Assembly (NCBI GenBank): GCA_963790585.1
Contig: CAWBOY010000002.1
Coordinates: forward strand, 744,001-808,000
Reading direction: 5' to 3'
Length of the DNA stretch: 64,000 nucleotides
Source: CAWBOY01 sp963790585
GTDB lineage: Bacteria; Planctomycetota; Planctomycetia; Gemmatales; Gemmataceae
This document shows, piece after piece, positions 48,155-58,445 of this stretch. The notes beneath the pieces are model-generated. The model made no database searches. It had not been told where the DNA came from and saw only the letters and a list, made by a program, of their open reading frames with translations. Both the position numbers and the translations under genes were made by a program. Numbering within the stretch: the stretch's first letter is position 1; each line of letters opens with the position of its first letter.

Positions 48155-48658
48155 GTGCGCCGTGCCAAGGCGTGACTTTTCAGTGGGTGCGAATCCCACC
48201 CGGCAACTGGTCGTTCCAGCCGGTAGCAATCGGAGCGGCAGTGGAGGTAACGAAACTGTCGAAGCCTTCGATGGAAAGGGTCGTTTGAGCGACTCCGCGA
48301 GCAGGCAGGCCGTAACGTGAGTGAACGCTGAGCAGGCCTCGAAACGGGTAATGTGGTAGCCGACCCAGCAAAGGGATGGGGAAGGCCGCAGACGCGAGGA
48401 TACAGGGGGAACGACTTTAGCCCCACCCGCGTTGCCACCGGGGTAATGGCGACGGCATGTCGGCATAGGAAAGTTAACGCAACACGGGAAACCCCCTGCG
48501 GTGGCAGCAGTGCCAACCGGACGCCCGCGAGGGACAGGCCGGGCCGCTTGGGGTGGCGGAGAGGCTCGTAGTACCGCTGAAGCCGGGTAACGCCGGTGGA
48601 GGGAAGGGGCCTTGGTTCAAGGACAGCGTCCGAAGGAAAGAGAGCCAGGAGATTGGTG

Positions 48659-49975
48659 ATGAGCCTAACACCTCCCGATACGGTTCGGAAACTCCAGGAG
48701 ACGTTGCATGCCAAAGCGAAGAGAGCACCCACCTATCGGTTCTATGCGTTGTACGACAAGGTGTACCGGGCCGATGTGCTGGGCCATGCGTACCTGTGCT
48801 GTGCCGCTAACGACGGCGCGGCGGGGGTGGATGGCCAGACGTTCACGGACATCGAGGAGTACGGGCTGGACCGTTGGCTGGGTGAACTGACGGAAGAACT
48901 CCGAAACAAAGCGTATCGCCCGCAAGCAGTCCGACGGGTGTACATACCGAAGTCGGATGGCAAACAGCGACCGTTGGGCATTCCAACGATCCGCGACCGT
49001 GTCGTGCAGATGGCTGTGTTGCTCGTCTTGGAGCCGATCTTCGAGGCGGACTTGCAGCCGGAACAATTTGCTTATCGGCAAGGCCGAAGCGCTCTGGACG
49101 CGATCGAGCAGGTCCAATTGTTGCTAGACAACGGGCATACGGAGATTGTCGATGCGGACTTGAGTGGGTACTTCGATAGCATCCCCCACGCCGAGTTAAT
49201 GGCATCGGTGAGCCGACGGCTTAGTGACGGGCTACTACTGGCCCTGATCAAAAGCTGGTTGGAGGCACCGGTGGAAGACCTTGGAGATCGTGGGGACAAG
49301 CGTCGAACGACTCGCAACAAGGACGAGGGTCGCGGCACCCCGCAAGGGGGCGTGCTCTCACCGCTGCTGGCGAATCTCTACATGCGTCGCTTCGTGCTGG
49401 GCTGGAAGACAAACGGGCATGCCAATCGTCTTGAGGCGCGTATCGTCAATTATGCGGACGACTTTGTGATCTGCTGCCGTGGTACGGCTCTTGAAGCCGA
49501 GGCGGTGATGCGGCGCATGATGTCGAAGCTGCGGTTGACGGTGAACGAGACGAAGACCCGGGTTTGCCGCTTGCCGGACGAGACGTTTTCGTTTTTGGGT
49601 TACACGTTCGGTCGGAACTGGTCGCCGAAGACGGGGCGTAGCTACATCGGTCCCCGTCCGGCCGTCAAGAAGATCCACGGGATCTGTGAGGTGATCCGCG
49701 ATCAGACCAGCCGAACGTGGCAGTGGTTGTCTTGCCGGGCGTTAATAACTCGCGTCAACAGCCGACTGGTGGGCTGGGCGAACTATTTTTGTCTCGGTAA
49801 CACGGCCCCGGCCATGAAGCAGGTGATGGCGCACACCTGTCAACGGCTCCGTCAGTGGCTGGGTCGGAAGCACCGCGTGCAGGGTACGGCCCGACAGTGT
49901 TATTCGGATCGTTACCTGCGTGAGGACCTGGGATTAGTGTGGCTTCCAGGGCGACCGCGACCTCGCGTCTTGTGA
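48659..49975 (+). CDS. ltrA: Group II intron reverse transcriptase/maturase
   Basis: This intron-encoded protein binds its intron RNA for splicing and reverse transcribes it during retrohoming. The ATG at 48659 follows a GGAG site. The 438-residue protein has the RT blocks: GVDGQTFTDIEEYG, YIPKSDGKQRPLGIPTIRDRVVQ, DLSGYFDSIPH, GRGTPQGGVLSPLLANLYM and the catalytic NYADDFVICC. Domain X (NSRLVGWANYF) and a short basic tail follow. No HNH endonuclease domain is present, as expected for class C introns, which use DNA structure and replication primers instead. The frame is intact. Confidence 0.95.
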   Translation: MSLTPPDTVRKLQETLHAKAKRAPTYRFYALYDKVYRADVLGHAYLCCAANDGAAGVDGQTFTDIEEYGLDRWLGELTEELRNKAYRPQAVRRVYIPKSDGKQRPLGIPTIRDRVVQMAVLLVLEPIFEADLQPEQFAYRQGRSALDAIEQVQLLLDNGHTEIVDADLSGYFDSIPHAELMASVSRRLSDGLLLALIKSWLEAPVEDLGDRGDKRRTTRNKDEGRGTPQGGVLSPLLANLYMRRFVLGWKTNGHANRLEARIVNYADDFVICCRGTALEAEAVMRRMMSKLRLTVNETKTRVCRLPDETFSFLGYTFGRNWSPKTGRSYIGPRPAVKKIHGICEVIRDQTSRTWQWLSCRALITRVNSRLVGWANYFCLGNTAPAMKQVMAHTCQRLRQWLGRKHRVQGTARQCYSDRYLREDLGLVWLPGRPRPRVL

Positions 49976-50001
49976 GCGAACGCATGAGTTACCTTGTCCG
50001 A

Positions 50002-50034
50002 GAGCCGGATGCCTTAATAGGGCCCGTCCGGTTC
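50002..50034 (+). ncRNA. Group II intron domain V (catalytic hairpin)
   Basis: GAGCCGGA pairs with TCCGGTTC around a bulged hairpin, with the catalytic AGC triad at its 5' side. Position, 112 bases before the intron end, and shape fit domain V; domain VI follows. Confidence 0.85.
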
Positions 50035-50237
50035 GACGAGCGGGAAGTGGAAACGGGGCATGGCCGGGAGATTGAGGCACCGGCCAACGAAAGGGCCGGA
50101 TACCGCTGGACTCGACCTAAACCACCGCGCCACTTCTCGACTCTACTTCGGATAGGATCTTAAGAATTTACTTTCGAGCCCCCAAGCCCAAGCGCGGGAC
50201 TCGGCGCCAAAGAACCTTATACGCATTGAGTTAAGAG

Positions 50238-50324
50238 GCCGTGGCCGGGGTCGGTACTCCGACCCCCGGTTCTCTAGAGTCACTGGAGCTACGCAGGAGT
50301 CGGAGTACCGACCCCTGCCACGGC
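50238..50324. repeat. Palindrome family copy B (GTCGGTACTCCGAC arms)
   Basis: The left arm, GCCGTGGCCGGGGTCGG at 50238, is identical to that of copy A (20065). The right arm ends GCCACGGC at 50324. The centre contains TTCTCTAGAGT, as in copy C. It lies between the intron and the kinase gene. Confidence 0.8.
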
Positions 50325-50367
50325 TCGCTGATATTTCGATTTCCACGCCGTTCATTAGGTATTTTTC

Positions 50368-51705
50368 GTGACCACTGATGCCTCATTACCTGAAGACCGA
50401 CTGCTAAACCAAAAACTCGCCGGCAAGTACCAGCTCCTGCGCGTGCAGGCACGGGGGGCGTTTGGCACTGTTTTCGCCGCCCATCAGTATTTCGGCAAGC
50501 AGTTCGTTCGTCACGTGGCCGTGAAGGTCTCACGACAAACCGGGCTCGATGAGGAAACGACGCCATACCTGTTCGGCGATGCCGTCGTCCTCGCGCGCCT
50601 GATGGCGGCAAACGACTACGAGGGGCGACGCCATCTCGTTCAGATCTTTGACATGGGCCTGCTCCCTGAGTACGAGAATCGGGCTTATCTTGTCATGGAG
50701 TATGTGGATGGTTTGCCACTGCTGTCCCATTTGCGCGCGGCCGGCACGTTCAGCGCGGCCAGCGGCATTCGTTTCGTAAAACAGATTTGTCGTGCCCTCG
50801 CCGTCGTTCATAGTAACGGTGCCGTTCACCGCGATCTCAAGTCGGATAACATCATTGTCGATCGCCGGGGCATGATTCGTGTGATCGACTTCGGTCTCGC
50901 AGCCTTCACCGATCGGAATCTGGGATTTTCGCCGGGCGTTTTAGGCACGTTCACCTACATGGCTCCTGAAACACTGCTAGGGCGATCAACGCCGGCGTCG
51001 GACGTTTACAGTCTCGGTTTGTTGCTTTACGAACTCTTCACCGGCGGCGGACCGCATCTCAATGCACCGTGGCCAATCGACGACAAAAAGGACAATCGCG
51101 AGGACCATTATCGATTAAAGGCATCGCTCTCTTTTCCGAACCCATCTGAAGTGCATAACGAAATACGCAACGATTATCGCTGGATCGATGGCCTCATAGG
51201 GCGTTGTTTATCACTCGACCCCGAGGAGCGGTTTGTTGACGCCAGCGAAGTGCTAAACGCCATCGAGCGCTGCGAAAGCGGAGAAGACCTGCCGGTGGTT
51301 GAGAATAGGAATGTGCCGCCAGGTGACGCTCCAGCCAGCTCCAAGCCGACCAGCCCATCGGCTGAGACACTCGAACCGTTGTTGCGTGAAGTTCGGCGAA
51401 TGTTAGGCTCGAAAGCATATGACGAGGTGATCGATCGCTTAGATGTTCATCGTCCGCCCGAATGGGCGGTCCTGGATTCGTCCGGCGCGAAAATCCTGCG
51501 AGTTCTTGGCCAGGCATACCTCAGCCGTGGGGACCTGGCGGAGGCACGCGATTGCCTTGAGCAATTGCGAACCACGCAAAAGGAGCAGCAGTTATTGCAG
51601 CGGCATGACCATATCGCGGTACTGTCGGATCTTGTTAAGTGCTATCGAGGCTTAGGGCGAACGGATCTCGCTGAGGAACGACTGAGGGAGACCCGGCTGC
51701 TTTAA
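50368..51705 (+). CDS. Serine/threonine protein kinase with C-terminal TPR-like region
   Basis: The intact 445-residue protein starts at GTG 50368. The kinase domain (about 18-290) has a glycine loop ARGAFGTVFAAHQ, the ATP lysine in HVAVKVSR, the catalytic HRDLKSDNIIV, DFGLAAF and the P+1 region GTFTYMAPETLLGRSTPASDVYSLGLLLYELFTG. The C-terminal part (about 330-445) has TPR-like helices (AKILRVLGQAYLSRGDLAEARDCLEQL, HIAVLSDLVKCYRGLGRTDLAEERL). No membrane segment is seen, so it is a soluble kinase. The targets are unknown. Confidence 0.92.
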   Translation: MTTDASLPEDRLLNQKLAGKYQLLRVQARGAFGTVFAAHQYFGKQFVRHVAVKVSRQTGLDEETTPYLFGDAVVLARLMAANDYEGRRHLVQIFDMGLLPEYENRAYLVMEYVDGLPLLSHLRAAGTFSAASGIRFVKQICRALAVVHSNGAVHRDLKSDNIIVDRRGMIRVIDFGLAAFTDRNLGFSPGVLGTFTYMAPETLLGRSTPASDVYSLGLLLYELFTGGGPHLNAPWPIDDKKDNREDHYRLKASLSFPNPSEVHNEIRNDYRWIDGLIGRCLSLDPEERFVDASEVLNAIERCESGEDLPVVENRNVPPGDAPASSKPTSPSAETLEPLLREVRRMLGSKAYDEVIDRLDVHRPPEWAVLDSSGAKILRVLGQAYLSRGDLAEARDCLEQLRTTQKEQQLLQRHDHIAVLSDLVKCYRGLGRTDLAEERLRETRLL

Positions 51706-51733
51706 GATTCCTGGCTGGCGTGAGCAGGCTACA

Positions 51734-51805
51734 GAGCCTGAAGCGTACGCGAAGTGCATGTCGATTTGTAAAATACCAAATGCACTTCGCGTACGCTTCA
51801 GGCTC
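51734..51805. terminator. Perfect 26-base hairpin between convergent genes
   Basis: GAGCCTGAAGCGTACGCGAA then GTGCAT (51734-51759) is fully complementary to 51780-51805 around a 20-base A/T-rich loop. It sits between the kinase and WD40 gene 3' ends, so it may terminate both, or be a dispersed repeat. Confidence 0.65.
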
Positions 51806-51855
51806 GGCAATGTGCGCCGAATTGATTACAGACGATTCGCCAAATCAGACGCCTA

Positions 51856-53262
51856 TCACTTCTTCGGCGCCGCCTCGACACCCGGCGGCACCAGCACCTT
51901 GATCAATTGGCCATTCGTCCCGTTGTATAATCGCACAACTCCTTCTTCGCCGCCAGCTGCGACGATTGCCCCGTCCGGGCTGACGCCGATCGCGTAGTAG
52001 AAATCGTTGCCGTTGGGAAAATTGCGAACGGTGCCGCCGTTAGTGCTCCAGGCGCGCACGGTCTGGTCAGCGCTACAGGTCAGGAAATTTGTCGCCTTCC
52101 CGTAGAACTTAAGGCGAGTGATCTGTTTCGTGTGACCATTGATCGTTCGTTCTTGCTCGCCCTTTTCGAAGTTCCAGATCTTGATGACATTGTCGGCTCC
52201 GCAACTGGCGAGCATCTTGCCGTCCGCTTGCCAACCGACGTCCATGACATGATGGGTGTGGCCCTCGAACGCCTTGAGAAACTTACCGCTCGGCATTTCG
52301 AAGACTTTTACGAATTTATCTGCGGCGCAGGTCGCCAGCATTTTGTCGTCCGGACTGAAGCAGACGCCGAAAACGGTGTCGCTGTGTCCATCTTTCTTGA
52401 TGTCGAGAGTGACTTTCCCATTCGCAACGTCGATCACTTTGATTTCGCCGTCTTCCGTTGGGGCGCCGCCGCCCGTGCCAAGCAGCTTGCTGTCGTTGGA
52501 AAAGGCCAGGGCGACGACACGCTCGGCGAAGCCAGGAACGCGATGTAAAAGTTTACCGGTTTTTATGTCCCACAGGATCACTTCCTGAAAGGCGCCGCTG
52601 GCTAGATATTTTCCATCCGGACTGTAAGCCAACGATTCGACGAGCGACAAATGTGCTGCTTTGACCGGCTTGCCATCGCTATTTTTGAGTTCGGGATCGG
52701 ACAGGCTGCGTTCATAGGCACCCGTCACGGCATTATACAAATGAATCTGGTTACCGCGCGACGCGACGATCAGCATCTTATCCGGGCTGACGGCGATGCC
52801 GCGAACCGGTTGCACATTTGCTGGCGGAGCGCTTACGATCACCTTCGGCCGCTCGCGCATGCCCACGGGAGGTTTCGCGCCTTGCTCTATCCAGAGTTTG
52901 ATGAGCGCCAATTCCTCCGGTGTTAGCCCTTCCTCGCTCTTGGGCGGCATCAATGGCTTTTGAGTCTTTCCAGAAAGTTTGACCAGCAAACTCTCCGCCG
53001 GTTTTCCGACTACGATAGGCGCTCCGCTCTTGCCGCCCTTGAGGAGAGCTTCATAGGTTCCAAGGTCAAGGCGCCCTTCCTTGAGACTGCCGCTATGGCA
53101 GTAGAAACACTTATTTACGAGAATCGGCTCGATTTCTTTTTCATAACTAATAGCCGTCGTTCGCTTGAGATCAACGACTTTGATCGGCTGCAAACGCGGA
53201 TTGACTTTCTCTTGAGCAAGAGCGAATGCAGGCAGCAATGCAAGAATCAAAAGAGGTCGCAT
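51856..53262 (-). CDS. Secreted planctomycete-type cytochrome c / WD40-repeat protein
   Basis: The intact 468-residue protein has a signal peptide (MRPLLILALLPAFALAQ). A planctomycete cytochrome-c-like module follows (about 40-135), with the haem motif CFYCH in EIEPILVNKCFYCHSGSLKEGRLDL and the distal PLMPPKSEEGLTPEELALIKLWIEQGA. The rest is a beta-propeller of WD40 repeats (LSLVESLAYSPDGKYLASGAFQEVILWD, HSDTVFGVCFSPDDKMLATCAADKFVKVFE, HHVMDVGWQADGKMLASCGADNVIKIWN). It lies 33 bases after the PPC-domain gene on the same strand. A periplasmic or surface electron-transfer or scaffold protein is likely; the partner is unknown. Confidence 0.88.
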   Translation of the reverse strand: MRPLLILALLPAFALAQEKVNPRLQPIKVVDLKRTTAISYEKEIEPILVNKCFYCHSGSLKEGRLDLGTYEALLKGGKSGAPIVVGKPAESLLVKLSGKTQKPLMPPKSEEGLTPEELALIKLWIEQGAKPPVGMRERPKVIVSAPPANVQPVRGIAVSPDKMLIVASRGNQIHLYNAVTGAYERSLSDPELKNSDGKPVKAAHLSLVESLAYSPDGKYLASGAFQEVILWDIKTGKLLHRVPGFAERVVALAFSNDSKLLGTGGGAPTEDGEIKVIDVANGKVTLDIKKDGHSDTVFGVCFSPDDKMLATCAADKFVKVFEMPSGKFLKAFEGHTHHVMDVGWQADGKMLASCGADNVIKIWNFEKGEQERTINGHTKQITRLKFYGKATNFLTCSADQTVRAWSTNGGTVRNFPNGNDFYYAIGVSPDGAIVAAGGEEGVVRLYNGTNGQLIKVLVPPGVEAAPKK

Positions 53263-53295
53263 TTATCCTATCTCCAACTTATTATCGATCGAAAA

Positions 53296-55897
53296 TTACT
53301 TAATAACATTCAAAGCAAGTTTCACTTCCTGCACGATTGCTACGTCATGCAGCGTCGCCGTCGCTCGCACGAGCAGATCGGCACGATTGCCTGGCATGGC
53401 GTCTTTGTCGACTTTGAAAGTAAGAGTTGCGTCGTCTTTTCCGGCGGGGATTATGACGTCAGCGACGCTGATTCCTTTCACCGCCATAGGTAGGACCACG
53501 TTTACTTTGAATTCGCCCACATAATTCGCTTGCCGAGACACTTTGACGACGACGTCTACTTTGTCACCGATTTTCACCTGGGAATTGCTGTTGCTCACAG
53601 ACACGACTGCGACAGTCTTCGGCAGTACCGTTATTGAGACGGGCATGGTCGGTTGAATAATGTTAACGTTCTGCATTTTTGGAGTTTTGGCGTCTTTGCC
53701 ATCTCTCGCATAATTTGGAAGGATCGTCTGCGTCCGAAAAACGATGTTATAAACGCCAGGCGGGACATTGGTGCCTACGGTGATAGACTGAGTGATCGAC
53801 TCTGATTTGTCGGCGGCGAAATTGACGGGTTGCAAAGTCAAACCCTGGGGAATCGCCGTGGCTTGCATGCCGGGAACCACTCCGACCAACGCGATTTGTC
53901 CCTTAAGGTCCGGCCAGTGCCGCGCTGGCCTGAATTTAAGATTCGCTTTTTCGCCCTGAATGAGAATTGGCTTGTCGATCGTGACCGCGACGCTGTAAGG
54001 AGCTTCATCTTCACGAACGGCAAGAACGAGCGAACGTTCCATTCGACTAATAGTCGGCGAGATGTTTTGCGGCTGCGGTAACTGCCAAACGACGCCTCCG
54101 GCTCGCGCCTGATGTTCCACCTTTTGGCCGTTGACCAAGGCGATTCCCTTGATCTTGATTTCGCCCGTCCATGCCGGGGCATCGTCTTCAGCGCTGAATA
54201 CCAGCTGCGTTTCCTTGAGCGCCGCCCAGCGTTTGGGGCACACAGGTGACGCCATAGGGCAAGCCTTCGACGCTGAGCTGAATGTCACCATTGAACCCAT
54301 CGCGCCGGTAGGCAAAGACCGTCAACGCCGATTCACCACCGCGATGCAAAGTCAGTGCATCCTGACGAGAATGAGAGTAGGGTACGGCGACAAGGCGGAA
54401 ATCAGGCTGGTCGGGAGTGATGCGCACTCGATAATAGTGGCGTGGTCCTGAAGTAGCGTCCGCGAGCCTGCTGGCAACCAGGAGAAGATACTTTCCATCA
54501 GCCGGAACAGTGAATCGATAAGGCGCTGGGTCGGAGCTAAAGGCAAAGAACTTCGGGCTAAGCGTGTCCTGGGAATCAGCTGACTCAAATATGTCTTGCT
54601 TGGTCGCGGCATTTCGCAGGACGAAATACATTAGTGCCGCGGAGCCGAGATGGTCGCTCTGAACCTCGATATTGTAGACCTCTCCTTTTTTGGCGTTGAA
54701 CGCGTACCAATCCCGATCGCGGCGACGCTCGACACGTCCGGCGATTTCGCAGGGAACTGGGATCTCTTGCGGCGTTTCCGCCGTCCGCGGTTTCTCATTA
54801 TCGAGGACGAGCGGCGCCCGCGCGTAAGTGAGGAAAAAGCCATTTGAACTTAGGCTGCCGTTTTTTGTTCGATACTCGAAGCCATCGAGCGCAAATCCGG
54901 AGGGCTTGAAATAGTCCGTGGTCGGCAAATTCAGCAGACTGGCGGCGTCGTTCGGCACATTCACCGTGACCGTGACCGATTCGAGAGTCCTACCGTCGAC
55001 CACAGACGCCGGATCAGGTTTCCCGCCCGGTAAATTCCTGCCGTAGAGCGTCAACGTATTGGCTTTGCCGGGCTCGACGACGCAAGGGCTGATCGCGTCG
55101 ATCCATGGGCCGGTACTGATACTAAGCCGATAGAAATGCTCGGTATTGCCCTGCGTATGGGTGAAAGAAAAAAGCCGCACCTGATAATCGCCATCGGCCG
55201 GCACAGTAATGTCCGTCAACGCATCGTCTTCGCGGTAATTACGGTTGGCAGCGAGAAGCCTACCTTTGGCGTCATACACTTCAAGACCGGCGTGGAATCG
55301 GCTATCAATTGTCGTCGATAAACAGCTGAAAATAACGCGTTGTCCTTTCTTTGCTGCCACGACGTAGTAGTCGACATCGGTAGGGCCGCTCATCGACCCG
55401 TTGATCGTCGTGTTCATCTCGACGCGCTGGGCTTCGGTGACGTCGTTGTTTGGCTCTTTCTCCATCACTTCGTTCAGTTCACCAACAACAAAAGTGCGCG
55501 GATTGCTGACGCCCCATTTGTTGACGACGCGGGCGTCATAAGAGCCAATGGGCACGTCAGCTGCGATAGTCACTTTGAACTTATTTGCCTGGAGCGGCGC
55601 GGCGGCTTTGTTCCTTTTGCCTTCGACGGGCGCCGGCGCAGCCGTTGTTTCAAGTAACTCAGCCTTGATACCGGCATGTGTGAAACGCAAGCTTTCCGGC
55701 GCTTCCAGATCGGCACCGGTCACCGTCATTTCAAGGCTTGTTCCAACTTTTCCGCCTGGTGGAGAAAGGAGATAAAGCCGCGGCGACGGCAGCGCGCTAT
55801 CGAGATTCGGCTGTGCCGTGGCCACGCTGTAATCGCAAAACGGTATGAGCAACGCGCACATATACACGATTAGCGACCGCGAATATGGAATTTTCAT
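53296..55897 (-). CDS. Large secreted protein with pre-peptidase C-terminal (PPC) domains (one frameshift)
   Basis: The ATG at 55897 opens a signal peptide (MKIPYSRSLIVYMCALLIPFCDYSVATAQ). Immunoglobulin-like and PPC-type beta domains follow (GKVGTSLEMTVTGADLEAPESLRF, EKEPNNDVTEAQRVEMNTTINGSM, DVDYYVVAAKKGQRVIFSCLSTTI, RDWYAFNAKKGEVYNIEVQSDHLGS). The frame breaks near 54245 (EGLPYGVTC) and continues as KRWAALKETQLVFSAEDDAPAWTG and further beta domains to 53296. The joined length is about 866 residues. Such proteins are very common in planctomycetes and accompany cytochrome/WD40 proteins, as here. The function is unknown. Confidence 0.78.
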
Positions 55898-56390
55898 GGA
55901 TTGTCCCTGGCAAGCCGGGTGCCGAGCAAAAGGCGTAAAAAAAGGGCAGCGACGGTAGGCAGGCTTAAATGTTCGAGCTTGGTGGACTAACGCACCGCAA
56001 GGCAGGAAGGACGGCGCACGTACAAAGTTAATAGTCTTAGAACAATCGTAATGGTAGGTAGAAGCGGGGTCAAGCAAGAAGTGAATAGCCGCGGCCAATT
56101 GGCCCTCCAATTCGCCAAAATGTGGAGCTTCTCCATACTTCCGCATTACCGCTGGGGTAAGTGGCCGGATTACCTTGGTTTGCCTATAAAGCGTGCGTTG
56201 CGTGCTCCGTCCTTAGGCGTCCGCTACTTTGACCAAACGTATGCACTAACCTAGATATTTGTAAGAACTTACAATTTCCTAACTTGCGCTAAAGCAACAT
56301 GTCGTCTTCATTCAGGCATCATCCTTGCTAAACAGTCGGAATCCGGCCTCGGTTTACTACCCTACCTTCCTCTCTCCGGGAGATGCACCC
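55898..56390. other. Divergent intergenic region with a possible operator
   Basis: No supported gene is seen in this 490-base gap between the PPC gene and amtB. A short perfect palindrome, TTGTAAG-AA-CTTACAA, is at 56259-56274 in an A/T-rich stretch 117 bases before the amtB start, where a regulator could bind. No -24/-12 sigma-54 promoter is convincing. Confidence 0.45.
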
Positions 56391-58317
56391 TTGACTCGAC
56401 GCGTCATCCTTTTCTCCGTTCTCGCCTTGGGGATTTGGACTTTGTTCATTCCCAGAGTCCGAGCTTGGGCAGAGCCGGACAAGCCGAAAGACGATCCAGT
56501 AACAAAAGCCGCTCCCGACGGCGCGGACCGGTCCGCCGCAAACGCGGCCTCTCGCGGAAATTACCGACATCAACAATGGCGACACTGCCTGGATGCTCGG
56601 CTCGACTGGTCTGGTGTTGTTGATGGTTCCCGGCCTGGCGCTCTTCTACGCCGGCATGGTTCGCCGCAAAAATGTGCTTGGGACCATGATGCACAGCATG
56701 GTCGCCCTCGGGTTGATCGGCTTGCAGTGGGTGCTCATCGGTTACAGTCTCGCCTTCGGCGAATCGTGGCGTGGCTTGATTGGCTGGAGTCCAAAACTAC
56801 TCGGACTTTCCGGAGTTTTGCCGAGCGATCGCTTTCCTGGCACGCATATTCCTGTTTTTGTTCACTGCATGTATCAGGGAATGTTCGCCATCATCACTCC
56901 CGCCCTCATCAGCGGAGCGATCGCCGAGCGGGTTCGATTCGGCCCTTATTGCCTCTTCATTGTCCTTTGGGCTACCTTGGTTTATGATCCGCTCGCCCAT
57001 TGGGTTTGGGCCGTCTCTGAACACGTCGTCGGAAACGATGTGCGTTCGATTTCGGTCGGTTGGATCGGCGATAAGCTCGGAGCGATCGACTTCGCTGGCG
57101 GGACCGTCGTTCATATCTCCGCGGGTTTCTCAGCCTTGGCTGCCATTTTGATTCTCAAGAAGCGCCGTGGTTATCCGCAACAGGCCATTCATCCAAACAG
57201 CATGGTGCTGACGCTGACGGGCGCTGGCCTACTTTGGTTCGGCTGGTTCGGTTTCAACGGCGGCAGCGCGTTGGGCAGCAATCCCCTCGCGGGCATGGCT
57301 CTCGCGGCCTCGCAAGTAGCCGCCGCCGCCGCCGCGACGACCTGGATGTTCGCCGAGTGGCTGCATAAAGGTAAGCCGACCGCCCTAGGTTTCGCCTCGG
57401 GTCTCGTCGCTGGTCTCGTCGCGGTCACTCCGGCATCGGGTTATGTTTCGCCTTTGGGTGCGCTTTGCATCGGCGTCGCCGCTGGCCTGGTCTGCTATTT
57501 CATGGTCTGTCTCAAGCCACTTCTCGGCTACGATGACTCCCTCGACGCCTTTGGCGTCCACGGCGTCGGTGGCTTTCTAGGTGCGGTGCTGACCGGACTA
57601 TTTGCTTCGTTCATGCTTTGGACCGACGCCAACGGCTTCAATCAGCCTCTCAAGACCGCTGACGGCAGCAAGCCGGCGCAGGTAAAGGGCGCGGATGGGA
57701 AGGAAAAGGAGTTTGGTCCCTGGTTCGAGGATCTCGGCGCGATGAAGGTGAAGGAAATAGGCGAGGGCAACGACAAGAAGCAGATGATGCACGCCAAGGA
57801 TATCCCGGTCCGTGAAAGCCGATGGGCGCTGCTTCAAAGCCAGATCATCGCTGCAACCGTGTCCGCGCTCTATTCCTTCGTGATGACCGCGATTCTCGTG
57901 TGCGTCATTAATGTGACATGGGGATTCGGTCTCACTCCGCAAGCCGAAGGGGCAGGGCTCGACCAGAGTGAGCATGGTGAAGTTGGCTTCGACTTATCGC
58001 CGACGATGGAATTCGGCGAGCCAAGCCAAGCCGAGCCGAAGCACGCGGATATGCCGCCGAATGGCCGCCGCCATTACACCGTGGTTGTCGAGGGGGCGGA
58101 TCCAGCCGTCTTGATGCGAGCGTGGTCTGACCTCTGCCAATCAGGCCCGAAGATGCCGCCACCCGAGTTGAAGCTTGTCTATCCCCTAGTGACGACAGTC
58201 AAAGGCAATCGCTTCCATTTCCGCGGCGGCGATCCCTACGAAATGCGGCACAAACTCCAAACCCTGTTCGAGAATAGCCTGGAAGGGACGCCGATTCGGG
58301 CGCACGTAGAGAATTAG
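56391..58317 (+). CDS. amtB: Ammonium transporter, Amt family, with C-terminal soluble extension (one frameshift)
   Basis: Amt proteins conduct ammonia across the inner membrane and are gated by PII proteins such as that encoded next. I start it at the TTG at 56391, after GGGAG, since it opens a signal peptide (TRRVILFSVLALGIWTLFIP). Near 56545 the frame shifts into PLAEITDINNGDTAWMLGSTGLVLLMVPGLALFYAGM, the Amt start. The twin histidines are present (GGTVVHISAGFSAL and FGVHGVGGFLGAVLTGLF). A charged 60-residue loop is inserted after that (KPAQVKGADGKEKEFGPWFED), and the last 110 residues form an extra soluble domain (HYTVVVEGADPAVLMRAWSDL). The total is about 642 residues, longer than usual. 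Confidence 0.9.
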
Positions 58318-58352
58318 TATCCTGAGTCAGAATTCGCTTATGAATTTTGCCA

Positions 58353-58437
58353 GTCGTGGCTGGGGTCGGTACTCCGACCCCGGTTCTCTGGAGCGGCGCA
58401 GGCTATACCGGGGTCGGATACCGACCCCGGCCACGAC
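58353..58437. repeat. Palindrome family copy C (GTCGGTACTCCGAC arms)
   Basis: The left arm GTCGTGGCTGGGGTCGG and the right arm ending GGCCACGAC keep their pairing although both outer ends differ from copy A: GTCG/CGAC replaces GCCG/CGGC. It abuts a solo arm of the MITE-like element. Confidence 0.82.
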
Positions 58438-58445
58438 CATCTGCT

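Larger units (their letters stand above)
48155..50146 (+). mobile_element. Group IIC-like self-splicing intron with maturase
   Basis: The 5' end reads GTGCG at 48155 and the 3' end reads AC at 50146, both matching group II boundary rules (GTGYG and AY). Inside are the typical GTGGGTGCGAATCCCACC domain I segment near 48184, a reverse transcriptase/maturase gene and a domain V at 50002-50034. Removal of exactly these 1,992 bases rebuilds the long hairpin after aroC, which fixes the ends independently. Insertion into the T-run just after a terminator stem is the known habit of the group IIC (bacterial class C) introns. The open frame and complete domain V suggest it may still be mobile. Confidence 0.88.

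Noticed and set aside
55900..55925. GG-N10-GC pattern resembling a sigma-54 promoter
   Set aside because: It lies over 450 bases from amtB, near the start of the oppositely oriented PPC gene, and matches only the minimal dinucleotides.
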